This document shows, piece after piece, positions 1-7,303 of a DNA stretch of 64,000 nucleotides (its first letter is position 1; each line of letters begins with the position of its first letter). Made by a program: the position numbers and the translations under genes. The DNA comes from Hydractinia symbiolongicarpus (Eukaryota > Cnidaria > Hydrozoa > Anthoathecata > Hydractiniidae). The DNA is taken from contig NC_079883.1 in assembly GCF_029227915.1 (NCBI RefSeq), forward strand, positions 7,812,001 to 7,876,000, in the 5' to 3' direction. Below the pieces are notes generated by a model that was not told the origin of the DNA, ran no database searches, and was given only the letters and a program-made list of their open reading frames with translations.

Positions 1-66
1 GTTTTTAAATTTCTTATTTTCTTGCTTTTACTTTTCTTGCCCTTCATATTTTTAACATTGTCAAAC

Positions 67-103
67 TTTATGTAGCATAAAATTTTTATGTAGCATAAAA
101 TTT
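67..103. repeat. Two tandem copies of an 18-bp AT-rich repeat
   Basis: TTTATGTAGCATAAAATT occurs at 67..84 and again at 85..102. It lies in the spacer between the 3' ends of H1 and H3 and recurs at the same phase in every unit where this spacer is present. I see no function in it. Confidence 0.85.
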
Positions 104-165
104 AAACAGAAAGCAGGACAAAGTTTGATATAAAAAGCTAGCCGTAATATTTTTTATGGATGTGT

Positions 166-181
166 GGCTATAAAAATAGCC
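166..181 (-). terminator. H3 histone 3' stem-loop
   Basis: Read on the minus strand this is GGCTAT-TTTT-ATAGCC, a 6-bp stem with a 4-base loop, flanked by AAC and ACACA. It begins 21 bases after the H3 stop. It is the SLBP-binding processing signal that replaces a poly(A) tail. The fifth stem pair is A-U where the animal consensus has a pyrimidine on the 5' side. An A-rich element follows 10 bases further downstream. Confidence 0.93.
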
Positions 182-202
182 GTTTTTTGTTTGGTAAGAT
201 GC

Positions 203-616
<414 letters not shown>

Positions 617-667
617 TTAAGAAGTCGATGTAGTACGGATACACAAGACGGTCTAAAATGCACTATC

Positions 668-675
668 GCGCCAAA
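668..675 (-). promoter_or_regulatory. E2F-like site upstream of H3
   Basis: GCGCCAAA on the plus strand reads TTTGGCGC on the H3 strand, an exact fit to the E2F consensus TTTSGCGC. It lies 55-62 bases upstream of the H3 ATG. The same octamer occurs upstream of H1 at 4991..4998. Confidence 0.55.
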
Positions 676-725
676 GTTTTATTTCTCATATTGATTGACA
701 GCTAAGGTTCAAAACAAACCATTTG

Positions 726-730
726 ATTGG
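726..730 (-). promoter_or_regulatory. CCAAT box, H3 promoter (proximal)
   Basis: ATTGG on the plus strand is CCAAT on the H3 strand, 113 bases upstream of the ATG. A second copy lies 25 bp further away. Confidence 0.6.
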
Positions 731-750
731 TGCTAAGAAAGTAATTTCTG

Positions 751-755
751 ATTGG
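751..755 (-). promoter_or_regulatory. CCAAT box, H3 promoter (distal)
   Basis: This second inverted CCAAT sits in the context TGATTGGCT, 25 bp from the first. Paired CCAAT boxes are common in animal histone promoters (NF-Y). Confidence 0.6.
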
Positions 756-981
756 CTGCATAATGACATTACGCTCATTACTTTAACATTTTTATAAAAT
801 CTGTGTTTTTTGGCTACGGGAAAACGGCTGTATCTTCTGATACACAAAAGCTTTTGACTTTTTTTTTTTTTAGTAAGTAGCAGAAGGTTTGGCGAATTCC
901 AACGATGCCAAATTTATTGCCTTACTGAAACATTAAGACCACGAATTTTTAAAAAAACTACAGTTTTACTTAAAAAAAATG

Positions 982-1006
982 TACAAAATGTTCGGAACAT
1001 TTTGTA
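982..1006. repeat. 25-bp perfect palindrome in the H3/H4 promoter
   Basis: TACAAAATGTTC is followed by a single G and then its exact reverse complement. It lies 14 bases upstream of the H4 CCAAT box. Every copy of this spacer that I checked retains it. It may be a site for a dimeric DNA-binding protein. Confidence 0.85.
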
Positions 1007-1019
1007 ATGACGCAACTCT

Positions 1020-1024
1020 ATTGG
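1020..1024 (-). promoter_or_regulatory. Inverted CCAAT box, H4 promoter
   Basis: ATTGG followed by TTAA lies 117 bases upstream of the H4 ATG. The same ATTGGTTAA context appears twice in the H2B/H2A promoter. Confidence 0.55.
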
Positions 1025-1070
1025 TTAATTAGGGTGTTTCCACGAGCAGTAGGTAATTTTATGGCCTCTT

Positions 1071-1076
1071 TTTAAA
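1071..1076 (+). promoter_or_regulatory. TATA-like element of H4
   Basis: TTTAAA preceded by further Ts lies 65-70 bases upstream of the H4 ATG. This would place the transcript start near 1100 with a short leader. The assignment rests on position and base composition only. Confidence 0.4.
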
Positions 1077-1095
1077 GCTGTCTGAATTCTGTTAA

Positions 1096-1452
<357 letters not shown>

Positions 1453-1476
1453 GCGTTGTCATTGCTCAACAAAAAC

Positions 1477-1492
1477 GGCTATTTTTATAGCC
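1477..1492 (+). terminator. H4 histone 3' stem-loop
   Basis: GGCTAT-TTTT-ATAGCC begins 25 bases after the stop and is flanked by AAAAAC and ACAAA. The downstream element here is TAAAACATTA, the weakest A-run of the five histone genes. Confidence 0.93.
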
Positions 1493-1873
1493 ACAAATCT
1501 TTTAAAACATTACTTTGTGCACGCTTCCAAATTACACAATGTGTAAAGTCTTGTCACAGTTACATTTATTGCTATACGATACTATGTCATATATGACACA
1601 AAAAAAATTTAGAAATACTTTGTAGGGTTAATTTGCCTGGGAGTGTTTCCGTGAAAAGCTGGGTTAAGTTAAATGTAAGCAATAACATGGATCAATGTAC
1701 TTGTCTTTTCTGCAAGTACAGCTAATAATACGTATGAAAAGTGAAGCTAATCCACACACACATGGGGAAGTATTTTAAATGTAGGCTAGTGTTCTTAAGC
1801 ACATTATTTAGAAGTTTTATTAACTTCGGTTAACTTGTAGTGACGCCAAGTAAATGTTTTTTTAAAGATGTGT
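1493..1873. other. Spacer between convergent H4 and H2B
   Basis: No gene is seen in this 381-bp spacer between two 3' ends. It contains a 14-bp palindrome TGTCATATATGACA (1585..1598), an inverted repeat TGTACTTG/CAAGTACA (1696..1720), a (CA)n run near 1755 that is one CA longer in type B units, and an inverted repeat GAAGTT/AACTTC (1811..1827) close to the H2B downstream element. Confidence 0.8.
1696..1720. repeat. Inverted repeat, 8-bp arms
   Basis: TGTACTTG and CAAGTACA flank a 9-base pyrimidine-rich loop in the middle of the H4-H2B spacer. It is retained in the other units. Function unknown. Confidence 0.7.
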
Positions 1874-1889
1874 GGTCTTAAAAAAGACC
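1874..1889 (-). terminator. H2B histone 3' stem-loop (divergent stem)
   Basis: On the minus strand it reads GGTCTT-TTTT-AAGACC. Three stem pairs differ from the other four histone genes, and both strands have changed so pairing is kept. This version fits the animal consensus GGYYYU...ARRRCC. It lies 23 bases past the stop. Confidence 0.93.
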
Positions 1890-1912
1890 GTTTGTGTTTG
1901 GTAGACGTTGGT

Positions 1913-2317
1913 TTACTTGCTGCTTGTGTATTTTGTGACGGCTTTTGTTCCTTCACTGACTGCGTGTTTTGCAAGTTCTCCAGGCAAGAGAAGACGTACT
2001 GCGGTTTGAATTTCACGAGAAGAGATGGTCGACTTTTTGTTTTGAAGAGCCAAACGCGAAGCTTCGGAAGCAATGCGCTCAAAGATGTCGTTGACAAATG
2101 AGTTCATGATGCTCATAGCTTTGCTTGAAACTCCGACATCTGGGTGAACTTGTTTCAAAACATTGTAGATGTAAATAGCATAACTTTCCTTTCTCTTTCT
2201 CTTGCGTTTCTTTTCACCAGTTCCACCAATCTTTCCTCCTTTTTTGCCGGCTCTTTTTTCACCTTTCTTGGCTACTTTAGGTGCCTGTTTTCCTCCTTTA
2301 GCTGCTGCGTCAGACAT
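1913..2317 (-). CDS. H2B: Histone H2B
   Basis: This core histone dimerises with H2A. At 134 residues it is somewhat longer than the usual 123-125, because the basic tail is extended (roughly residues 1-43, Lys/Gly/Arg rich). The tail ends in [10 protein letters not shown], typical of cnidarian and other invertebrate H2B. The histone fold follows from about residue 45 ([20 protein letters not shown]), and the C-terminal helix ends AVTKYTSSK, which contains the ubiquitylated Lys. There are no SPKK repeats of the sperm H2B type. It shares a divergent promoter with H2A and its 3' end faces H4. Confidence 0.99.
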   Translation of the reverse strand: MSDAAAKGGKQAPKVAKKGEKRAGKKGGKIGGTGEKKRKRKRKESYAIYIYNVLKQVHPDVGVSSKAMSIMNSFVNDIFERIASEASRLALQNKKSTISSREIQTAVRLLLPGELAKHAVSEGTKAVTKYTSSK

Positions 2318-2379
2318 GGTTAAAAATTTTTGCTACTTAACTTGTAAATAAGCATTAAACTGCAAGTCAAAACTTTTTG

Positions 2380-2385
2380 TTTATA
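2380..2385 (-). promoter_or_regulatory. TATA box of H2B
   Basis: TTTATA on the plus strand is TATAAA in the H2B direction, 63-68 bases upstream of the ATG. Confidence 0.6.
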
Positions 2386-2395
2386 AGTAAAAAAA

Positions 2396-2415
2396 TCGGA
2401 TCGAATTCGATCCGA
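2396..2415. repeat. 20-bp perfect palindrome in the H2B/H2A promoter
   Basis: TCGGATCGAATTCGATCCGA equals its own reverse complement. A half-site, TTCGATCC, recurs nearby at 2497..2504. It lies between the H2B TATA box and the CCAAT pair. It is unchanged in the other units I checked. Confidence 0.88.
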
Positions 2416-2435
2416 AAACGCCGATACGCAATTTA

Positions 2436-2440
2436 ATTGG
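2436..2440 (-). promoter_or_regulatory. Inverted CCAAT box 1, H2B/H2A promoter
   Basis: ATTGG followed by TTAAAAAAA. The whole block is repeated at 2477. Confidence 0.55.
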
Positions 2441-2476
2441 TTAAAAAAAAAATCTTTTGTTTAATACTTAATTATG

Positions 2477-2481
2477 ATTGG
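2477..2481 (-). promoter_or_regulatory. Inverted CCAAT box 2, H2B/H2A promoter
   Basis: This is the second ATTGGTTAAAAAAA block. Unit 3 carries a single A-to-C change just after this box (near 14188). Confidence 0.55.
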
Positions 2482-2600
2482 TTAAAAAAACATGATTTCG
2501 ATCCTATTTTTATGATGAAAAAACGAGTAAAGTTTATTTCGTTAACACTTACGTTAAATATTCGTACGTTTTTGTATTAACTTACAAATCAAACGCAGTT

Positions 2601-2981
2601 ATGTCTGGACGTGGAAAAGGTGGAAAAGCTAAGGCTAAAGCCAAGACAAGATCCTCAAGAGCTGGACTTCAATTTCCAGTCGGTAGAGTGCATAGATTCC
2701 TTCGTAGAGGGCACTATGCTAACCGAATTGGATCTGGAGCACCAGTTTACTTAGCAGCCGTCTTGGAATATTTATCTGCTGAGATATTGGAGTTGGCTGG
2801 TAACGCAGCAAGAGACAACAAAAAAGCTAGGATTATTCCAAGACATTTACAATTGGCTGTTCGTAATGATGAAGAATTAAACAAACTTTTGAGCGGTGTA
2901 ACCATTGCAGCTGGTGGTGTTTTGCCAAACATTCAAGCTGTCTTACTCCCAAAGAAGAACGACAAAGGACAGAAGAAGTAA
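2601..2981 (+). CDS. H2A: Histone H2A
   Basis: This is canonical H2A, 126 residues. It begins [32 protein letters not shown], followed by the histone fold. Acidic-patch residues are visible in EILELA and NDEELNKLL, and the docking region reads [12 protein letters not shown]. The L1 loop reads [14 protein letters not shown] where most animals have a version of RKGNYAERVGAGAP. The C-terminus ends KGQKK with no SQ[E/D] motif, so it is not H2A.X. There is no intron. It is divergent from H2B and followed 197 bases later by 5S rRNA on the same strand. Confidence 0.99.
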   Translation: MSGRGKGGKAKAKAKTRSSRAGLQFPVGRVHRFLRRGHYANRIGSGAPVYLAAVLEYLSAEILELAGNAARDNKKARIIPRHLQLAVRNDEELNKLLSGVTIAAGGVLPNIQAVLLPKKNDKGQKK

Positions 2982-3003
2982 ACCGCTACACTCAGAAAAC
3001 AAC

Positions 3004-3019
3004 GGCTATTTTTATAGCC
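3004..3019 (+). terminator. H2A histone 3' stem-loop
   Basis: GGCTAT-TTTT-ATAGCC begins 23 bases after the stop and is followed by ACACATCTTT and then AAAAAAACATT (3030..3040). Confidence 0.93.
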
Positions 3020-3029
3020 ACACATCTTT

Positions 3030-3040
3030 AAAAAAACATT
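3030..3040 (+). promoter_or_regulatory. Candidate histone downstream element (U7 target) of H2A
   Basis: AAAAAAACATT starts 11 bases after the stem-loop. The same element, or a close variant, sits at the same distance after all five histone genes: H1 at 5752..5762, H2B at 1853..1863 on the minus strand, and H3 and H4 with one or two changes. Position and purine bias match the site that U7 snRNA pairs with. Confidence 0.6.
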
Positions 3041-3178
3041 GTTTTTTTCACAAAACTATAACCTTAAAGTCTAATAGATAATCCATGCATACGCCTTGTC
3101 CTAAGTAACTCAAAGAAATTAAATAAAAAAATTTGATCACAACGTCAAAATAAATTGCACGTATTTGCACCTACTAAT

Positions 3179-3298
3179 GTCTACGGCCATACCACGATGA
3201 ACACACCCGTTCTCGTCTGATCACGGAAGTTAAGCATCGTCGGGCCGGGATAGTACTTGGATGGGGGACCGCCTGGGAACTCCCGGTGTCGTAGGCTT
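3179..3298 (+). rRNA. 5S rRNA: 5S ribosomal RNA
   Basis: This 120-base gene starts GTCTACGGCCATACCACG and ends GTGTCGTAGGCTT. The two ends pair as helix I. The internal control region is clear: GTTAAGCATCGTCGGGC, then TAGTACTTGGATGGG and GACCGCCTGGGAA. A TTTT at 3297..3300 is the polymerase III terminator. In type A units the bases before it read GCACCTAC, and in type B GCCCCTAC. It encodes the small RNA of the large ribosomal subunit. Linkage of 5S to histone genes is known in some crustaceans and molluscs. Confidence 0.97.
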
Positions 3299-3623
3299 TT
3301 CATTTTCATTTGCTGTGATATATTTCTTGTTATAACAATTAAGGAACGTGGCGGTTGTTGAAAGTGTTTCCTATGACATTTTCCTACGACATTTTCAGGT
3401 GATAGTACGAGAAAAAAGAGCTTTCAAATGCATACAAACTCGATCTATTGCCGATCATCCAATAACCCTGACGGAATGGCAAATAAAATAAAATTCCGCC
3501 GCCTTCCGAGGACTTATATCGCAATCACGTTTCGTAACAGCCAAGCGAGGTTTTACCTTAGCGTTTAAGTCACCACCGACATTTGGCCGCGCAACTTTTC
3601 TAAGCTCATTCATTTTGACTTAA
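3299..3623. other. Spacer between 5S rRNA and U1 3' end
   Basis: No gene is seen in these 325 bp. There is a tandem 13-bp repeat CCTAYGACATTTT (3370..3395) and a short inverted repeat near 3472..3502 (GGAAT/ATTCC). Type B units have 22 extra bp immediately after 5S. Confidence 0.75.
3370..3395. repeat. Two tandem copies of a 13-bp repeat
   Basis: CCTATGACATTTT is followed directly by CCTACGACATTTT. It lies in the 5S-U1 spacer of every unit. No function is evident. Confidence 0.75.
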
Positions 3624-3790
3624 GGAGGGGGCGAGCGCGGACGCAGGCCCCCACTACCAGAAATTGTACGGTCGAGTTACTGACGTTTGCAGTAATCGCA
3701 GAGGTCAGCCCAAGCGTAGTGCAATGCAAGAGCCTCACTCTGGAAGAAAACCCTCATTGATCAGTCTTTACTTCCCCGTCAGGTAAGTAT
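3624..3790 (-). ncRNA. U1: U1 spliceosomal snRNA
   Basis: The minus strand starts ATACTTACCTGACGGGG, the U1 5' end whose ACTTACCT pairs with 5' splice sites. Stem-loop I contains GATCA (U1-70K site). Stem-loop II contains ATTGCACTACG, close to the U1A-binding loop. CTGCGATTACTGC marks stem-loop III. An Sm-type site AATTTCTGG is followed by GTAGTGG and a GC-rich final hairpin. Length is about 167 bases against 164 in human; the 3' end is estimated from the last hairpin. A shared 9-base element lies 49-57 bases upstream. Confidence 0.93.
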
Positions 3791-3980
3791 GAGTTGGAAC
3801 TGCACCGTAGCATGAGGGTACCCTTCAAAGTTTGTTAATGCTTGTGGCTTGAGTGTGTTATAAACTGCCGTGTCGCGGGGCATAGGCTGTATTCTCCCCC
3901 AGTGTACGCGTTTTGTTCCCGCCGTAGACTATGCAGAGTGCCGTCGGAAAGAGGACTGCTATTATTCTTTTATTGCTTAT
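3791..3980. other. Spacer between U1 5' end and U2 3' end
   Basis: These 190 bp contain the U1 promoter, including the PSE-like element at 3839..3847, and the U2 3' flank. No further gene is seen. Confidence 0.7.
3839..3847 (-). promoter_or_regulatory. Candidate PSE of U1
   Basis: TGCTTGTGG on the plus strand (CCACAAGCA in the U1 direction) covers -49 to -57 from the U1 start. The identical nonamer lies at -46 to -54 of U2. Animal snRNA proximal sequence elements sit near -45 to -60. Confidence 0.6.
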
Positions 3981-4167
3981 GTGGGCCGCCATCGGTAATA
4001 GTGCAACACCAAGGCAACCCGTGGTCACGGCGTGAATGAATCCACCTCCATGACCCAAGGCCAAAAATCAGATTAATATACTGACCATTCAGAGAATGGC
4101 CTACCAGATATTAAACTGATAAGAACAGATACTACACTTGATCTTAGCCATTAGGCCGAGAAGCGAT
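3981..4167 (-). ncRNA. U2: U2 spliceosomal snRNA
   Basis: The minus strand starts ATCGCTTCTCGGCC, the conserved U2 5' end. GTAGTA at bases 33-38 is the branch-point recognition sequence, and the following TATCTGTTCTTATCAG and TTTAATATCTG are near-identical to other animals. The Sm site GATTTTTGG follows stem IIb. The 3' hairpins include TTGCCTTGGTGTTGCACTA, like the U2B''-binding loop. Length is about 187 bases against 188 in human; the 3' end is estimated. Base 16-18 is AAT where human has TTT, in the U6-pairing/stem I loop region. Confidence 0.95.
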
Positions 4168-4489
4168 AAAGAACAAGCGTTGCCATGATAGGCATCGTCC
4201 ACACACCGTAACTGCTTGTGGAGCATGTCACGTTACTGTAAAGCTTACAACTGTCACCGCGTACGGATGGACGGCGACATAGTAAAAATCACGGCTGTTG
4301 ATTTAGCCGTAGGATGGAGAGCGACTGTAGCGAGTGGATGGTAACTTACATGAATGCTAACAAAGGCGACGATACTAAGTGCGTGATATTACTTTCCAAT
4401 ATGTCTGCGTACATTCCGTTTATCAACGCATTACGCCAGAACGTGCGCGCGCGTTACACAGTAGACCATGCAGCCGAAATGCGACAGTG
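4168..4489. other. Spacer between U2 5' end and tRNA 3' end
   Basis: These 322 bp hold the U2 promoter (element at 4213..4221) and an inverted repeat ACGGCT/AGCCGT (4291..4310). The first T-run of four or more on the tRNA strand is at 4284..4288, about 200 bases after the tRNA. Type A reads ATGTCTGCG near 4400 and type B ATGACTGCG. No other gene is seen. Confidence 0.75.
4213..4221 (-). promoter_or_regulatory. Candidate PSE of U2
   Basis: TGCTTGTGG (CCACAAGCA in the U2 direction) lies at -46 to -54 and is identical to the element upstream of U1. Confidence 0.6.
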
Positions 4490-4562
4490 CGACCCTGCCA
4501 GGAGTCGAACCTGGAATCCCCTGATTCGTAGTCAGATGCCTTATCCATTGGGCCACAGGGCC
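4490..4562 (-). tRNA. trnR-ACG: tRNA-Arg (anticodon ACG)
   Basis: The 73-base cloverleaf reads GGCCCTGTGGCCCAATGG at its 5' end and GGTTCGACTCC in the T arm (A and B boxes). The anticodon stem CTGA/TCAG encloses loop CTACGAA, giving anticodon ACG for Arg CGN codons. The acceptor stem GGCCCTG/CAGGGTC pairs in all 7 positions with one G-U, and the discriminator is G. No intron and no encoded CCA. No oligo-T polymerase III terminator follows within about 200 bases, which is unusual. Confidence 0.94.
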
Positions 4563-5141
4563 ATGCTTATGACTTCGCCCCATCGTCATTTTGGCTTGCG
4601 CATTCGTTTTACTTACGACAGAATTCTTCGTGTTTGTAGCCATGAAAGAAAGGGACTTCTGTGAGTGAATTTTTTTACTGTGGTCTAATAAAAAAGTCGA
4701 AACGCAGTGCCCAATATATGAATTGCTCCTAATAGCCGGAAACAGGCCGTGTCGATGATGTAGGCCGACATACGCAACGCAAACCAAAGAACGCTTTATG
4801 AAAATCCTAACACGAGCGCGGAAGAAGCCCAAATTAACAGACTAGATGTAATGCTGAAGACCTCAAACTCCAGCAGCTTCTCTTGCAGACTATTGCGTCG
4901 TACTACAAATAAAAATTAACATGCTTTCGCATAGTCGCGGCACCCAAAACGGACATTATACGATGTACAGAAACACACATTTCTGTTTTCGCGCCAAATC
5001 AATTCCCGGGAGTGGTACTTTTACGTCCGCATACTTCGCACCGTCTTAAATTATATCTCATTTACACGGTAATGTTTAGTATACTTCTACTGTGATAACA
5101 AGCATCGTTTATCGTTGGATTGTTGTAAGAAAACATTAAAA
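4563..5141. promoter_or_regulatory. tRNA-H1 spacer with H1 promoter
   Basis: This 579-bp spacer contains no gene I can support. The 3' half holds the H1 promoter: an E2F-like GCGCCAAA at 4991..4998 and AT-rich stretches near 5050..5090. Several type A/B marker bases lie here (AGCG/GGCG, GACTAG/GAGTAG, TTGCAG/TTTCAG, GTACTAC/GTGCTAC, GCACCC/GCTCCC). I looked for U4, U5, U6, U7 and spliced-leader RNA signatures and found none. Confidence 0.7.
4991..4998 (+). promoter_or_regulatory. E2F-like site upstream of H1
   Basis: GCGCCAAA, preceded by TTTTC so that TTTTCGCGCC also resembles the site on the other strand, lies 144-151 bases upstream of the H1 ATG. The same octamer lies upstream of H3. Confidence 0.5.
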
Positions 5142-5693
5142 ATGAGTGAAGCAGCTTCTCCAAAGAAAATCGCACCCAAGAAGAAACCTGCTGCAAAGAA
5201 GACAGCTGATCACCCTAAATATGTGGACATGATCAAGGCTGCTATCGCTACCCTAAAGGAACGCGGTGGTTCATCTCGCCAAGCTATTACAAAATATATT
5301 CATGCAAATTACAAAGTTGCTGAAAACTCAGATCATCATCTGAAAATGGCTCTTAAACGAGGAGTAACATCAGGCGATTTGATTCAAACTAAAGGCACTG
5401 GTGCTTCTGGATCATTCAAGCTAGGTCAGGTAAAAAAAGAAAAACCTAAGAAAAAGGCCGCAGCAAAAAAGCCAACGGCAAAGAAGCCTACTGCAAAGAA
5501 AAGTACACCAAAAAAGAAGCCAGCAAAGAAGAGCACGCCAAAGAAAGCAGCAAAGAAGCCTGCCACAAAGAAAGCCTCGGCTAAGAAACCAGCAGCTAAG
5601 AAACCCACAAAGAAGCCTGTTGCTAAAAAACCTGCAGCAAAGAAGGTCAAAAAGACTCCCAAAAAGGCAGCAAAGAAGACCGCAAAAAAATAA
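5142..5693 (+). CDS. H1: Linker histone H1
   Basis: This H1 protein of 183 residues binds linker DNA at the nucleosome entry and exit. The short N-tail (1-22) carries an SPKK. The winged-helix globular domain spans about 23-95 ([12 protein letters not shown] through GASGSFKLG, including the SSRQAI helix). The C-tail (96-183) is almost entirely Lys, Ala, Pro and Thr with repeated AKKP and three TPKK sites, typical CDK targets. I chose the ATG in AAAAATGAG. The frame is open 9 codons further upstream, but that stretch begins with TTG, not ATG. Its 3' end faces the next unit's H3. Confidence 0.98.
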   Translation: MSEAASPKKIAPKKKPAAKKTADHPKYVDMIKAAIATLKERGGSSRQAITKYIHANYKVAENSDHHLKMALKRGVTSGDLIQTKGTGASGSFKLGQVKKEKPKKKAAAKKPTAKKPTAKKSTPKKKPAKKSTPKKAAKKPATKKASAKKPAAKKPTKKPVAKKPAAKKVKKTPKKAAKKTAKK

Positions 5694-5725
5694 TTTGTGT
5701 GTATCTGGCTATTACATTAACAAAC

Positions 5726-5741
5726 GGCTATTTTTATAGCC
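5726..5741 (+). terminator. H1 histone 3' stem-loop
   Basis: GGCTAT-TTTT-ATAGCC begins 33 bases after the stop. The candidate downstream element AAAAAAACATT is at 5752..5762. Confidence 0.93.
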
Positions 5742-6017
5742 ACACATTTACAAAAAAACATTATCTTGGTACAAAGTTAAACTTGTTTAAGTCACTTAAA
5801 CAGTTAAAAAAGAGTAAATTTAAGATTAGATTCCCTAAGTTTAAGTATTTTCGTTTTTAAATTTCTTATTTTCTTGCTTTTACTTTTCTTGCCCTTCATA
5901 TTTTTAACATTGTCAAACTTTATGTAGCATAAAATTTTTATGTAGCATAAAATTTAAACAGAAAGCAGGACAAAGTTTGATATAAAAAGCTAGCCGTAAT
6001 ATTTTTTATGGATGTGT
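5742..6017. other. Spacer between convergent H1 and H3
   Basis: These 276 AT-rich bases contain an inverted repeat TGTTTAAG-TCA-CTTAAACA (5784..5802), a T-rich tract near 5853..5900 and the 18-bp tandem repeat. No gene is seen. Confidence 0.75.
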
Positions 6018-6054
6018 GGCTATAAAAATAGCCGTTTTTTGTTTGGTAAGATGC

Positions 6055-6468
<414 letters not shown>

Positions 6469-6946
6469 TTAAGAAGTCGATGTAGTACGGATACACAAGA
6501 CGGTCTAAAATGCACTATCGCGCCAAAGTTTTATTTCTCATATTGATTGACAGCTAAGGTTCAAAACAAACCATTTGATTGGTGCTAAGAAAGTAATTTC
6601 TGATTGGCTGCATAATGACATTACGCTCATTACTTTAACATTTTTATAAAATCTGTGTTTTTTGGCTACGGGAAAACGGCTGTATCTTCTGATACACAAA
6701 AGCTTTTGACTTTTTTTTTTTTTAGTAAGTAGCAGAAGGTTTGGCGAATTCCAACGATGCCAAATTTATTGCCTTACTGAAACATTAAGACCACGAATTT
6801 TTAAAAAAACTACAGTTTTACTTAAAAAAATGTACAAAATGTTCGGAACATTTTGTAATGACGCAACTCTATTGGTTAATTAGGGTGTTTCCACGAGCAG
6901 TAGGTAATTTTATGGCCTCTTTTTAAAGCTGTCTGAATTCTGTTAA

Positions 6947-7303
<357 letters not shown>

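Larger units (their letters stand above)
2318..2600. promoter_or_regulatory. Bidirectional H2B/H2A promoter region
   Basis: This 283-bp AT-rich spacer lies between divergent H2B and H2A. It holds a TATAAA for H2B, a 20-bp perfect palindrome, and two inverted CCAAT boxes in the same extended context, ATTGGTTAAAAAAA, 41 bp apart. A possible AT-rich TATA for H2A lies near 2552. Confidence 0.8.

Noticed and set aside
1804-2101. Open frames of 97 and 77 codons overlapping H2B
   Set aside because: They overlap the H2B coding sequence in other frames, have no promoter of their own and resemble no family.
2601-2981. H2A.X identity
   Set aside because: The C-terminus is KGQKK with no SQ[E/D] motif.
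4431-4832. A 133-codon minus-strand frame, with a 116-codon plus-strand frame at 4314..4664, conserved in most units
   Set aside because: Both run through the tRNA gene and spacer. They recur only because the DNA is repeated, and they are cut or altered by small spacer changes. No protein family is recognisable.
5115-5141. N-terminal extension of H1 by nine codons
   Set aside because: The extension starts with TTG, not ATG. The ATG at 5142 has a good context and gives the normal H1 N-terminus.
4563-5141. A further snRNA, U7 or spliced-leader RNA in the tRNA-H1 spacer (for example GTGAGT followed by AATTTTTTTACTG near 4661)
   Set aside because: No U4, U5 or U6 signature sequence is present. 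The T-run lacks a following G as in a good Sm site, and there is no PSE-like element upstream.
5426-5662. 78-codon frame antisense to H1, very rich in Phe, Ala and Gly
   Set aside because: It is the antisense reading of the Lys/Ala/Pro-rich H1 tail.
5805-5830. AAAAAAGAG near the H1-H3 spacer as the vertebrate-type U7 target
   Set aside because: It lies more than 60 bases beyond the H1 stem-loop and is not found after the other histone genes. The A-rich element 10 bases after the stem-loop is the better candidate.
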